Source: Beverwykella pulmonaria (lineage: Eukaryota; Ascomycota; Dothideomycetes; Pleosporales; Melanommataceae). From it: a stretch of DNA of 64,000 nucleotides. The stretch is from positions 1,309,552-1,373,551 of the forward strand of contig BCHH01000005.1 of NCBI GenBank assembly GCA_001599595.1, read 5' to 3'. A model generated the notes under the pieces. That model saw only the letters and a list, made by a program, of their open reading frames with translations. It had not been told where the DNA came from and did no database searches. Of this stretch, positions 46,981 to 59,798 are shown piece after piece. The translations under genes and the position numbers were made by a program. How positions within the stretch are numbered: position 1 is the stretch's first letter; every line of letters begins with the position of its first letter.

Positions 46981-47752
46981 TCAATCTACATGCCCGGATG
47001 AGAAAATGCGAAGCGTATCAGTGACACATGATCATTTGCACAGTGTTGTCTCATGTTGTGCTGCAGTCTTTCCGCAGCAGTTTGAGAATCATGGTCAGGA
47101 TCAAGTTGGTGTTTTTTCAATGTAGAACTTTGCTGTCCAACCTCTGCGCCCGCTTTGCAAAATTCTCCTCGTGTGTTCTAGATTAAAGCTGTAGCTAGGA
47201 AGTAGCGCTTTCGTTTCGTTTATTTGCCAGTGTACATTAATCCAGACCAGGCTATATCAGACGCATATTGATAATTCCAGTGTGACTATTGAGATATCGT
47301 TGTAGTTTCGTCGCCAGCAAACCTTAATCGCCTCTTTAATGCCATTGCCTCTCGCACGGCGACCCAGAGACTTCTAGTACTTCTGGTTTTCCCGAAGAAA
47401 CGCCTCGAGAGATTGTCGACAGTTCAAAGTCACATACTTGATGGCACCCAGAGAAGCGGCATTCGAGCCAGACGGCGAATCCGAATGACATTGAACAGTG
47501 TCTAAATATTAGGCGAATCGCTTTATACTTGAGCGAGATTTTTCATGTTCCATGCGCCACCCTCTATGTAAACTAAAAAGGTAGTGCCATTCGATGGAAC
47601 AGATCATTTAAAACTGTGGCAAAGGTAATCACAGTTAAAGACGAGGCTGATTCTTAACAATTGTTTTAACGAATGAGAACTAATAATAAGTTTGATGGCG
47701 GCCCTCGCGGTGAACATCATCACGTTCTCTGGTAGCAACAGAAGCCACTACA
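46981..47752. other. AT-rich intergenic region
   Basis: 772 bp with many stops in all frames. It includes the 3' end of the following minus-strand P450. Nothing was recognised. Confidence 0.5.
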
Positions 47753-49343
47753 CTAGGGTCGCGTTAAAGTCACACGCAAAGGTCTCTTTTCCTACACCAG
47801 CGTTAGCATATCAACATCACACCACGCCAAGCCCTCCAAGCATACTCACCCAAAAGATAAACGTATCCTGTGCTCCCCAATCCCATCGATCCCCCTCATC
47901 CACCAACCTCACGTCAAAAACCCACAACAAACTCGCCAGCACAACCCTCATCTCTGCATACGCCAACTTTATCCCAATACAACTATGCCTACCTACCCCA
48001 AACGGCTGGAACGTAGACATATCATCCGTCTCCGGATTCGGGTTCAAAAACCGTTCCGGAATGAAAGAATTTGGATGCCTGAAGTTGCGTGACTGGCGGT
48101 TTGCGGAGAACTGATTGAACGCGACGTATGTGCCTCCCGGCACCCACTGCCCACTGATGGTGTCGCCACCGGGGGGTACGACACGCGGGACACCAATGAC
48201 GACCGGGGGGCAGAGGCGTATACCCTCGTTGATGACGGCGTTGAGATATGGCAAATTTCCCGTAGAAGCAACAGTGATCTGACTCTTTTCCTTAAAGTTT
48301 TCTCGAATCTCACTGGTGAGTCGATGCAGCACACCCCTATTCTGCACCAACTGTCTCACAATCCCACTCAGTGCACTTGCTGTCGTCTCACTCCCCGCAA
48401 AAACCAGAATTGTCATATTGATCTCCCACTCTCTATCACTGACCGACGTCTTCAGATCAGTGTACTTCTTCGTCGGGGTGACGAAATCGGGTCTATCGGA
48501 ATCTAATGCGAGTCTTTTCCTAGTCTTCGCTGCGCTCATAGCTCGATGATCGAGTTGGCGCTGCATGATCTTCTTGGGTATGATGTAGCGCAGGAGCTTG
48601 TCGAAAGGAGGGTATTGGTTTAGGGAGGAGATGAATGCAAGGCCTTTGCCAAAGTCTTGCGCTATTTCCACCCAGGGGTGTGCTTTGCCATTTTTAATAC
48701 AGTCGAAGGATTCACCGAATGAGAGATCGCCCGAAATATCGAAGGTGAGAAAGTTGAGCCATTGGTTGAGGTCTACGATCTTTTTCTTCTGATTGCCTGA
48801 TTTTGGCGCTTTCAACTTCTCCATGAATGCGTCGACATAGTTTTCGATGACGGGTGATTGGTCGCGGAGAGCTTTGTCTGAGAACGAGTTGGCAAATGCA
48901 CGCCGCATCCTCGCATGCGCCTCTTCATTCGGCCCCATAATCGACTCTGGCTCGTCTGGAGACATCTTCTTGAACCACGTAGCGTTTCTCTTGAACGGCG
49001 CGTGACCCGGGCGATTCATATAGATATCCTTCCAAGCCGCGCCATCGGAGTAGGAGAGCTCATTTGGCGCGATGCGCACAACGGGTCCATACTCATCGTG
49101 GAATGACTTCAGTCTTCGATGGAGATCTCCTCGTTGGATCGAGATGACGTACGGAAACCTGAAGGTTTTCCACAGCAGCGGTCCTGGATAGTGACGGAGA
49201 GGATGTAGGAAGATATTGTATAACACGTAGTTAATACCCAGCTGGAAACGGTAGTTTTAGCACCACGATTGATATCTAGAAGCGTGACGTACGAGAAAGA
49301 AGGGAAATCCCAAAAAGATGCCCCACAAAATTGGTTGCCACAT
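47753..49343 (-). CDS. Cytochrome P450 monooxygenase (CYP65/isotrichodermin C-15 hydroxylase-like)
   Basis: ER-anchored monooxygenase of the large fungal group that includes trichothecene and toxin hydroxylases; the actual substrate is unknown. Exons on the minus strand: 49293-49343, 47850-49241 and 47753-47791 (introns 51 and 58 bp), giving 493 aa. Exon 1 encodes a 17-residue start of the membrane anchor (M-W-Q-P-I-L-W-G-I-F). The hinge reads F-L-H-P-L-R-H-Y-P-G-P-L. Landmarks: A-G-S-E-T-T in the I helix (~299-304), N-E-G-I-R-L for ExxR (~356-359), P-E-R-F, and the heme loop F-G-V-G-R-H-S-C-I-G with Cys438. The last exon of 39 nt adds E-K-R-P-L-R-V-T-L after D-T-F-I-F-W, restoring the family C-terminus. 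The gene appears intact and is isolated in a gene-poor region. Confidence 0.9.
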
Positions 49344-52029
49344 CAGCCCAATTCCTCGACAGTTCGACTGTCAAAAAACTGAAGTCCAATCTGGTAAATG
49401 GGCAGTTAATAGTAATCAACTTGGACTCGGATGTGATGACCTGTTCACACTCCCCTTCTTGCAGACTGCATCTGCAGCTGTGAAGTTCGAGTGCGACGTG
49501 AGACCCTTCCACGCGTCTGTTACTCTTGTTCTGGTGAATGAGCAGTAATCCTACGTGTCTCCTGTGTAATCCACGAGTCAGTTTGCAAACGTGAAGTTGA
49601 GGTGAGGTCAACGATGTTTAGTCAGTGCTCTCCACGCCTTAGCCCCGCGTACCGTTCATCCTCACCCTAACTGCTTCTGGCATCGCCAACCTCACAAGCG
49701 CTGACATCTGCAATTCACCCGTGTGGTCCTTGAGCCCCGTTAATATTTTTTCTGCTACACTTTCTTCTTTTTAACCTATTTCTGTGCGTGACGATGTATC
49801 ACCAGCTCGCGGGAGATCCTTCGTTTGTTTGCTGTGTTTTGCATGCACGTTGGATGGGAAACGTGCTGTCGTTTAGCTTGGCTTTGCGCCATTGCAAATC
49901 CTGAGCACGGATGGAGAAAACGAAAGAAACAGAACAGAACGGCTGAGCGAGAACCACGGGCCATGAAACGCGACAGCTGTCACCAACGTCAACGCATCGT
50001 GACTCGCGACAACGATTGCGCAAGGGTAAGAAGGCTGCAATGCGTATTCTGCCGGACTCCGGCGGGAGAACGTACTGTACACGATGCGAGGTGATGGGAG
50101 CATTGCGCAAACACGCGATCATATCAGGACATCCAGACTGAACTCTTCCTGTCGCATGTGCCTTCGTTCACCCGGTCCGCTCGTCGCGGTGGGTGTCACT
50201 GTTTCGCATCCCACGACGCAGGAGCTGTCAAGTTTGACATGTACTCCCACCTGCATTCTCCCGTTTGCTTCATCTCCATTCTGGTATCCCTTCACCAAAG
50301 CGTACTTAAGTCCCCCTAAAACGGACATCGGGCTCCTTCGCGATGCTTTTTGGCGTTCTGGTACCTGTATCAGAATCTGCGGATTAGGACTTGAAACCCC
50401 TCGCTTTGCCTGATTTAGACGAAGCTTGGCTTGAACATCGCAGGTTTCGAAACGACCCCGAAGACGGTCTGTCAACTTCGACGCCAAAACGAAACACACA
50501 GCTGTCAACTTGAATCATGAAGAAGATCATTTTGCTCACCAGCACCATCCTCCACCCTGCCTGTCCAGTTTCGAGGCACAAACAGCCCGAGCGTCGCCCG
50601 CCCAGCATCCGAGAACTGCATTTGGGCAGCCAATGGCGGCATCCTCTCTTCCTAGCGGCATATTCCAACGAAGCTAATATTGCTGTCTTTTTGTCCTGCC
50701 TTTTGCGGCCAAATTAGCGTCGGCCACAACATCAGCAATGATTTAGCGGTCTGCACGTCGCTCGTTGTCGGTGCTTTTGCGTGCATTCGGATCGTTCCCT
50801 CTCCGCGACAGCAATATCAAAAGAGAGATCTGTCCAACGCGAGATCCAGGAAAGAAGGTGTGCTGGAGTCAGCATCGCTCTTCCTTCTGCATCGCAAATC
50901 TTTTCTCACTGGCCGAAGAGCGCGGATACGAACGGGTCGGTAGCTGGCCGATGCCGGGTCAATATGTCATTAATATCGGCACTGCACTGCTAATTAGCCA
51001 GCATTCCTCCTCAAAGCGGGGCCTTTTCAATAGCGCCATTCGGCTTATTTGCCTTCTATTGCTGACGCTTTGAGGCATATTTGCCTTTCTTGCGGCCTAG
51101 CGCGTATGCAAGCGCACGGCCGGCCAACCCACGAGCAGACGGGACGGTGACACCACGCACTGACTTCCCTTGTCCATTCTGAGTTTTGCGTCCTGCCTCC
51201 CGCCAGCCTTACCTGCCGGAAACGTTTGGGCTTTCGAGATCCCGTTGCATGACATGGTGAAACTGCTGTGATATCTTTGAGCTGACCGGAACATGCCATC
51301 GTATGATGTATTGCCTTTCCTATTCCCGATACTGTGCAGTTGTCGTTGACAGAGCAGAACCAACAATCTCAGGTCCAGTCGTGCGAATCTTGTTCTTACA
51401 CGACGTATATTTCTGCAGCTATGCGGCTCAGTCTTTGTCGGCGCCAGCCCTGGCACCGATCTGTGTCTAGCTGGGCAAATGAGAATAGCCAGGAGTAGCC
51501 GAATGAAGCAAGCGCCATCGCGCCAAATGCACGCCCCTTGCCGTCTAAATCTATCACTCGGTCTCACCAATTTGGCCATGCAGCTTCGCTTGGCCTGCGG
51601 TGCATGCACATGGCATGTGGACAAGGATGGTTTGACTCCGTGGTTCAACGGGCTGGGTTGCACGGACCTAGGACAGGTGCTGCATGCACGGTGGTCGAAG
51701 CCCGTGAATTACCATTGGGACAGGTCCCCGAGCGCTGGTTGCGTTCGAGGGGATATAAGATCGTCATTTCCACTGCAGAAACTGGACAGAACAGAACACA
51801 ACAGTTCGACAGAGACTCAAGCCTCAACCTTTCCTTTTGCTATTCTCTTAGACTTTCGAGCCCCGTCGACCTAGGAACGGCAGCGCCGAACCTTGCTTGC
51901 TCTCTCCTCTTCTCGTCCACAAACCAAAATAATTTGTTACTCCTCCCTCCCTCATCCGCCTACAACCCGCAAATACCTAATACCCACCCCATTCATCTCT
52001 CGATCATATCTATATCTCAGTTGTCAACC
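49344..52029. other. Gene-poor region and promoter of the DUF3455 gene
   Basis: 2.7 kb without a recognisable gene. Overlapping frames on both strands (for example 50119-50508, 51097-51663) show no similarity. The frame of the following gene is open upstream to 51538, but this part reads as leader sequence: it is low-complexity and lies partly before a TATA element at 51753. Confidence 0.5.
51753..51759 (+). promoter_or_regulatory. TATA-box-like element upstream of the DUF3455 gene
   Basis: The sequence ATATAAG lies 271 bp before the ATG at 52030. A CT-rich stretch and a CAA-rich leader (from ~51900) follow, as in strongly expressed fungal genes. The transcription start was not determined. 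Confidence 0.35.
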
Positions 52030-52816
52030 ATGCTCTTCTCAACCCTCTCTACAGCCGCCACGGCTTTGATACTCGCCTCTACCACCATCGCCATGCCCTC
52101 GTGGCCCCAATACGGCAGACCCACACCCCGCGCCGCAGCTCTCACCAACCTAGCCAAAATCATGCCTAATAGCACTCTCCCTGCGCCCGGCGCTCTAGTC
52201 CTAAAATTCGTCGGCCTTGGTATCGGAACACAAAACTACACTTGCCTGACTGGCAACGACACTGATGCGCCTGGAACGACTGGTGCTCTTGGTAAGTTGA
52301 CTCCTTTCCCTAGATTCATTATCTAGGCCAGTGGTTGATAGGGGTGATATAGCAAAACTCTACGACCTCGGCACAAAGCTGAACAACGACCGCCTCGCCC
52401 AATGGAAACTCGGCAGCATCTCCGCCCTCGCATTATCAATGAAGTCGCAATCCACCGTCAAGCTCTCCCAGTACCTCGCCTCGCAGGGCTACCAACAAGT
52501 CCTCGGGGAACACTACTTCACGCTCACGACCCCGACATTCTCCCTCTACAAAGTCAAGGAAAAACCGTTCCCGCTCGCACTGGTGACGAAGAAGGCAGAG
52601 ATGGATGCGCCTAAGGGTTCGTGCCCGGGGATAAAGAACGAGGGCGCGATTAAATGGCTGCAGTTGACAGACGACCTTCAGCTCAGTCAGGGTGGCATTA
52701 ATACTGTCTACCGTCTCGAAACTGCGGGCGGCAACAAGCCTACGACGTGCAAGGGCATGAAGAAGACATTCGAGGTGCCGTACGCGGCGCAGTACTGGGT
52801 CTTTGGTCCTGCGTAG
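52030..52816 (+). CDS. Secreted DUF3455 family protein
   Basis: Fungal extracellular protein of unknown function; relatives are often annotated as malate dehydrogenase by mistake. Exons 52030-52291 and 52353-52816 (61-bp GTAAGT...ATAG intron) give 241 aa. An N-terminal signal peptide is evident (~1-21, hydrophobic A-A-T-A-L-I-L-A-S-T-T-I-A). The mature part has the family pattern: L-K-F-V-G-L-G-I-G-T-Q-N-Y-T-C at ~60, A-K-L-Y-D-L-G after the intron, L-G-E-H-Y-F-T, P-K-G-S-C-P-G, and G-A-I-K-W-L-Q-L near the middle. G-G-I-N-T-V-Y-R-L-E-T-A-G-G and A-A-Q-Y-W-V-F close the protein. Paired Cys residues suggest disulphides. The start was chosen because the signal peptide begins there, although the frame is open further upstream. 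The gene appears intact. Confidence 0.85.
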
Positions 52817-53518
52817 ACGACTTTGCATACTTCACGATTCTCAACCATTGAACGCTGCGCATGCTTAGAGAGTTTGGTACGACGGTTTACGGTTCCGACG
52901 ATGCGGGATATGCACATGATATCACGCCTGGCTGTTCCATGCCAGGCCTTGTAATTAGTTTTTCTTCTTTTCTTCTCCTTTCTTTGCGCACGATACCTTT
53001 TGCTTTTTTTTCTTTTTTCTTGGTTCATATTCATTGGACGCACCCGACGTGGCGTCCGGGTGCGGCGTTTGGAGGAATAGTCTGATCCTGATCCTATCGG
53101 ACCCAAAATAGACAACATCTAATAATCTATGATATCAAATATTCAAGCCTCGCATTTGAGTGAGATAGATATGGATGGCTGAGTTGGATGTCGACAGTTC
53201 TGAGTAGCGCGAAGAAAATAGTTGCTAACTTTGACTTACCTCGCCCTTGCGTTTGTCAGAAAGGTTTTGCCGCAGTCAACCTCGTCTGACACTGTACCAA
53301 TGCGGAGTACATCCCCACCATAAGCGGGACTCTGCTCAGCACCCTCATCAGCCATCACAAGCCCAACATCAGCAACACGAAGCGCTGCGCATTAGCTGCC
53401 GACGACCACGTACGACGCGTCTGCAACCGTCATCCAATTTCCTCGAGACAGTATTCGACGCATCCGCTAAACGCCATTGCCAAATGTATACACACGCATG
53501 ACTTGCGTCAGTGTTGTT

Positions 53519-53548
53519 GAGGCGAGGCGAGGCGAGGCGAGGCGAGGC
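53519..53548. repeat. Tandem pentanucleotide repeat (GAGGC)6
   Basis: Six uninterrupted copies of GAGGC, 30 bp, are visible directly. They lie in noncoding sequence and are a likely length-polymorphic microsatellite. Confidence 0.9.
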
Positions 53549-56500
53549 CAGTGGGCACGCGAGACGACCCTCCATCAGGCCTGCGGAGGATAAGAAATGG
53601 AAGGCGGGTAGAAGGCTTCGTGGTTAACAAGGCGAGGACGTTGCAGGCACATTGCGCGACCAACCGGTCGCGACTTACGCAAGCGCTCGAGATATTCCGG
53701 TTCTGGCACCAGACTGGTTACCGAGTTCGGGAGGCTGGTGGGTGGTGCCGTCGGTTGGGCGCGCGAGGCTGGGGAGGTCGTGTGGAGGTGCGAGGCTGGG
53801 CGTGTGGTTGGTCGGCGGGTATTTTGGCTTGGCTTCATGCCCATGTGTGTTAAAGTTGGTCAGGGTCTGGGATGGAGAGATTAGGCCTGTCGGCTGTCCG
53901 TGTTGGGTACGACCACCGGTACGGATTTTGATTGATATTATATTGGCTCTGGGGAACCTGAGATGGGCTTGGTAGGTGCGAAATCCCGGGCGCGTAGATT
54001 GATGAGGTGTGGCCCATTCTTCTCGCGGTCGACTTGGAGGCATCGAGTGAAGCATGAAGGCAACCATTTTGCCATGAAGACGACGACGACGATATGAGAC
54101 ACCATATAGAGTGTCGTGCCAGGATTCCAGTTTCGGGACAGCGCGTAAACGGTGTGGAAGAGACGGCGGCTGCTGGTTGGAGGCCAGCGGCAACAACCCT
54201 TGCTGGGCTTCGCTATGCGCTGGATGCAAGTCATTGCGAGATCGATATCTTGGCGGGTTCACTGGCTGCTATCGTCATTTGTTGGCCGTCAACATGCAGC
54301 GAACTGGCGTTCGCACGATGGCAAAGGGACGTTAATGGCCGTGAGAGGTTTGAGAGTGCCAGATATGTCGGTCTTCCTTGTGCGGGCCGGACGATCTAGC
54401 TGTGCCAAGAAACACGTTCGTTCACAGGTCCCGCTGTCATCGCTGCGCAATTTCTCGACATCAACATCAACGTTGAGGAACTTGCCGATATTGCGTGTTG
54501 CAGCTTTGGCACCATGGGCCAAGGTACTGCATACGTGTCCATCTCGATGAGAGCCTTTTGCCAATACCAGCATGGAGCGCGGGTACAGCAGGCATTGAGC
54601 TAGGCCTTCCCTGTCTGCATTATGCCTCAGTCGCGACCTTCTTGCCCACCTCGAATAGGCCAGCATGACGATGATTGAGTCAACCATTCTTTTCTCGTGA
54701 GAAACTCACGTCCCTTACAACACCGAAACACTTCATTCCTCATTCAACTCCAACTCCACCATAGCTCGCTTCGTCCACATATATATCCAGCTTTTCCTGC
54801 GTCCCGCTCAGAGATAGAACCATCCCTCTACCCCATTAACGAGCATCAAATCGATATACTGAGCTACTAGCCATTCACAGAGAGGTACCACGAGGGAAGC
54901 ATAGAGGTGGGCGACGAGCAAAGCAGGGTCGTCAACAGCAAGAAAAAGGTCGACGACAACGAATAGCCCACGCAACGATTGCCTAATCCGGGTGTGACAC
55001 TTGGAAAGGCAGATTCATAGGTTCATACTTCAAACGCCAGAATGAATCCTTCAACCAGGATTTCCGGGCGTCTCGAAGTGTGAAGTGCCTAGCTGGGAGT
55101 CTTCGTACATTGACTTTAGACCAAGTTGGAATGTTGAATGCTATTACGCGTATGATCTCTCCCAATCTGGCCGGATCTTGGATCTTTGCATAGGCCGGAC
55201 GACCCACAACGCACACGGCAGGTGGCGCGATGTCGTATTCTCGCATCTCCAGAGTTTTCACCTCTCGATATCAATGAAGATGACATGAAACCCAACGAAG
55301 ATATTATTAAATACGAAACATAGGACTTGAAAATAGATCAGATATTCTACACAAAAAGCGTATTCACCGACAATTCGGTTCAATAAACAAGGCCACCTTC
55401 GGGTAGACCCCCATCCGTTGTTTGACGCCACCACCTGCGTGGTTTCTGTGCAATATCTTTCAAAGCCCAAAAAGGTACTCTTTCATTCGAGGAAACGTAT
55501 GATGTCGCCCGGGGCAACGGTACATTTCATCGTCAGCGACTACGAATGACCCGAAACAGAACAAAAGGTGGTCCGCCACTAGCTCTCGACTCGACGGAAC
55601 AACCGGCGATGGATGCTATGTATGGTCCTAAACTATCTTTAGATTATTGGGTAGACAAACGTCGAAGCTCTGGATTTGACCTAGGGGGTGGACAGCAAGC
55701 AAGCCTTTGGACAATATCGAAGATGCAGATTGGACAAAGATAATGTGTAAGTTGTTCATGGCACGAAACCAGCATATGGAACTCGTCGTTCGGCCAAATA
55801 GAATGAGAAGTTGGTCGCTCATGGAGTTGACAAACAACTGAAGCGTATGACACCAGAATGAAACGGGTAAGCTATTGAGGCGTGTTATCGCGCGGGGTAG
55901 TCTTTGCGCTTGCACTTTCTGTCTGGGGAGCGTTACTGTGTTCCCGCAAAGTCATCTGTATTTGAGCATACAATTCTCAGAAATTGCTAAAAGCATCCTC
56001 ATTCACACAAAGAGCGATGTAAAATCGGGTAAAGAGTGTCATGTGGGTGAGTTGATATTATCTGTATTCGGATTCCTTGCCATCCCGTGTATATTTTCTA
56101 ATCTCACTCAGACCCCTGACCCATTGCATCCCAAAAATCCAACTCCATCCGAATTCATCCTGTGGCCCACAATACGACCGATCCGATTTACCGCACGTGC
56201 TAATAATATACCAATATGCCATCGGTATAATTAGTTATGACCCCGGTGGTGGACGTGAGTCAAGGTGTCCCGTACAGGCATGCATCGAGTGTGGTCTAGC
56301 CTTGAACCCAATGCACACGAGGTTTAGAGGGGTAAGACCACATGGTACTTGGACATCCTGCTAGACGCGAAGGTGCTGGTTACGATGATGCTGGCTAACC
56401 AGGCCGGATCGCGACTCTGGGACACCAAACCCTCACCACTTTTAGTCTCGTTCAAGAACATGTGGGACCCCGTATTCGGGCCCAACCAGGGGACTAGCTC

Positions 56501-58137
56501 CAACGACAACGAAACTCTTTTTTTTTGTCGTCCCTCTCAGCGAGACTCTATTTTTAGGTTCTTTGTTCTATTCTGTTTCTGCCTTTCCTCAAGGTTTTCT
56601 TCCATATCGACGAAGTGACCATTGTCACTCCGACTCGGAACAAAGACAACGTCGATGATGAAATGGCTATTGTTCTCTGTGGTAAATGGAGTTTCTTATA
56701 ACAAACGAGCTCCTGCCTTCGACATATTTGTCTTCAATCTGTTACTACAGTCTTTCAGCAGTTACCTATCTTCGCACGTCTACATTTGAACGAATTCTCG
56801 GTGCATACTCGCAACGTTTTGCAACTTGTAGAGTTAGGTAATATTCATTTTACTCTTATTGAGTAGATCTGAATTTCCAATTAGCCAAGATGAGCAAAGG
56901 TCGACCGTCTTCTGAAAGAAATGCGGCTTCTCAAACTCATACCCCAACACCCCACGCAAAATCTCCACATTCACGATCACCCTAAACATGGTGTGCAAAT
57001 TACAACTCAGAGCAACGCGCCGATTCTCAAAAGACATCTCCAGCAAGAAAAAGCGGCTCATCAGCGGCGGCGACGAAGCCGACCAATACAAAAACCGTTC
57101 CTCCGTCTATCTAACCAGCAAACTAGTTTCCCGCATCGGAACACCCATCCAGCAACCGAGCGCGGCAAACCCGACGTCTTCAACCACTCCGTCTCTCTGT
57201 GCGATGGCCTCGGTCTCCCCTGGCACACCGTCTTTAACGCACTAGGCAACTTTCAAGCCTACTTTCCCGCCATTCCCTTCCGCATCCTCGGGCTAATGCA
57301 GGCGAGCTACGATAACGATTCCCTGCCCTGAATATAGCTGCGGAGAAGGGGCTAGCTCCCATATTTAACGTGCGGCGCACGAGGGCATGTTTATGGTGAT
57401 TGGGAATAAATCCATGGCTAGTGTGGGTGATGCGTGGATTTGGAGTGATGGGAAGCCGGATTTGAGTCACCGGTGTTAGTGCAGTCATTTTGATCGCATG
57501 AATTGGCAGTGGGCTGATGTTAGGTATTAGGTAAGTAGTGAGAAGGGGATGAAAAGTTGATTCGAATTTGGTTGCTGTTTTGTGCTTTTTTCATCGCGTT
57601 TTCTGTAAGACTGGCTGTTGAGCGTTGCCTTTATATATACGGGCTACATCTATACCCCAATGAAACGTAAACGAATACTACACACTGACTACAGTTGAAA
57701 CCTAAGATAGGGACTTAGTAACGCTCGGCAAGGCCAAGAAAATAATGATTGTCATATGTATTATGCGTAACGAGGTCAGTGCACTAACAAGAACACAGGA
57801 TACGATGATAACCCTGGCCCATAGATTTGCAAGCGGGTACATCACTGGTCAATAATGGGTGCAAAGATACCATAGAAAAAGACTCGCAGGGATAAGTGGC
57901 GACTTCACCACTATGTTCCTACACAAAAAGGGCGAAAAATCCTTGTCAATGACATTGAATTCACCTTTTTAGTCACCATTTCACTCCTAACGTCCCTCCC
58001 TGTGGGTCGAGAAACCCCCCGCGCTGAGAAATATAAGGGATACTTTGATATTAAGACACTAAGACTCTGTACATACATGGATTGTAAGCAGGACACTCCG
58101 TCACGTGGATATGCCACTGACTAATCAGCCCGTCACA

Positions 58138-58241
58138 TATATGTATCTCATACACACATCACACACATATCACACACATACCACACACACATCACACGCA
58201 CATATACACATATACATACACACACAGACATACAATACACA
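58138..58241. repeat. Imperfect CA/CACACAT microsatellite
   Basis: About 100 bp of imperfect CA, ATACAC and CACACAT units on the plus strand. A 168-codon frame that spans it (58105-58611) owes its N-terminal His/Thr-rich part to the repeat and is not a convincing gene. Confidence 0.8.
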
Positions 58242-58919
58242 TCTTGATACTCTTTCCTCCACGCTCCAGCTTACATTGATATTTCCTACAATTCTATACA
58301 AGTCGTATACTAGAGCTATTTCTAGATATTCAGATGCCCTCGCATCTAAAAATTACGTTCGCGTTATCGCCCTCGCGCCGAATTCGCGCATAGGCTCTTT
58401 TTATGGCGTAGCAGACTTCCTTTCCAATGGCATCACTGTTAAGCTTTTACGGCTCTTAATACTGATTGAAGGGTCTTATCTGGGCCTTAGCATTTTGCCA
58501 ATATGCTGTAAAGTTATTAGCAGTATGTTTGGCCGTCGCGCGCAAATTCATGCAAGATCGCCTACCTCTAACCGAAGCGAGTACCAATTCTCGATTATGC
58601 AATTTATTTAATAGGTGTTGGACTTGTGGCTGTGCGGATTTTGGCATTTTAACTTACATTACTCAGCTTGGAAGGATAAGTTGCACCTAGAAGATCTAGA
58701 TTATCTCCTCTTAACATATATACTTACTGCTCCCCTGACCTCTATGAAATACATATAATAAAAACTATATATGATAGATAGTATTAACAAAGCCCTATAT
58801 CGTGTTCACCTTGAGAAGCGTTGTACGGCCTGATGAATGCCCCAAGCAAATAAAGTCTTTGTTGACTGTAGAGCAATTTGGTCGGTATTCAGGAGGAAGC
58901 CATAACAACCTCTGCTGAT

Positions 58920-59551
58920 CTAATGAGATCCACTGATCTTGGATAAAGACATTAGGCGTCCGCTCCCTTTGCGATGAAGGCGATGGCGCAGAAGTTGAGA
59001 GTAAAGGAATGTCTTCTCGATCTGTACGAAGATCAAGCAGAGTGTGCGGCAGAACGCGTCTTCTTTCTCCCTCTTAATGCTAGCACTTTCGCCTTCGCTA
59101 ACTACAATGCCGAGAAGCACGCCTCTCCAGTGTAAAAAGGCCATGAGATAGTCGGCTGTGGTGCACAGGGTACCCACCGCTATACCGTAAGCGCTGATCG
59201 TGTCTAGATAAATGGCGTGGACTTGGAGCTGCCGCCTTCGCGGCTCGTCTAGGAACCTGTACTTCGCTGTTGTGGATCCAGACGTCGAGAAGCGCACCAA
59301 ATGACCGAGCCCTGTGGTTTCGGTGGCATAACTCCAATCGGGACACCACGTAGGTAAGTTTGCAGAGCTCGTGTGAGGTGGGTAATTAACAGACTCGCAG
59401 GTGACGTCCAACCGTTGCGTGGTGAATAGAATTGAGTCACATTGGACTGCAAATCACGTACTTTCAAAACAAGTCTTCGGGCGCAACCGCCCCTTCTTGG
59501 CCCACTGATAACGTCTTCATTTCTCTCTAATAGGTGTGCCATCGCTCTCAC
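58920..59551 (-). pseudogene. HET-type protein remnant (middle segment)
   Basis: The minus-strand frame 58920-59411 (163 codons) begins close to L-P-T-W-C-P-D-W-S, a common motif of long fungal HET (heterokaryon incompatibility) proteins. It continues with R-Y-R-F-type residues, L-Q-V-H-A-I-Y-L-D-T-I-S-A-Y-G and K-E-D-A-F-C-R-T-L-C-L, the usual order after the HET domain. An overlapping frame in another phase (59249-59551) may hold the preceding segment around R-A-M-A-H-L-L. There is no HET domain, no start and no long C-terminal part. I infer a degraded fragment. It is convergent in neither direction with an intact gene; the Tri12-type transporter ends 248 bp to the right on the same strand. 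Confidence 0.55.
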
Positions 59552-59798
59552 GCCCCAAATCCATATCCTGCCAATCCAGATGAGAAAAGTAAGAATATGA
59601 AATCAGTTCGGCATATGCTGCCTCATTGCGCCAAAGTATCAGCGCTAGGCAATTCAGTCCACCGCATACGCCGCTTTCAACATTTCACAAGATTTGGGGT
59701 TAAGCACAAGTTTCAAGACGGTATAAGTACTTTGACTATCACGCTATAAATCAACCACTCTCGTCACCATCGGCACAGTTCCCTTACACTCACAATAC

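Larger units (their letters stand above)
52817..58919. other. 6.1 kb gene-poor region
   Basis: No intact gene was recognised on either strand. Frames of 60-195 codons occur, mostly overlapping in several phases (53675-54262 minus, 54094-54550 plus, 56921-57331 plus), and none has family features I can name. The sequence becomes AT-rich and repetitive to the right (58100-58800) and includes two simple repeats listed separately. It is probably decayed accessory DNA. Confidence 0.5.

Noticed and set aside
51538..52029. 164-codon in-frame N-terminal extension of the DUF3455 protein
   Set aside because: It would bury an evident signal peptide; the sequence contains a TATA-like element and a pyrimidine-rich leader, so it reads as promoter and 5' UTR.
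58105..58611. 168-codon frame spanning the CA repeat
   Set aside because: The N-terminal part is translated microsatellite, and the remainder shows no family features.
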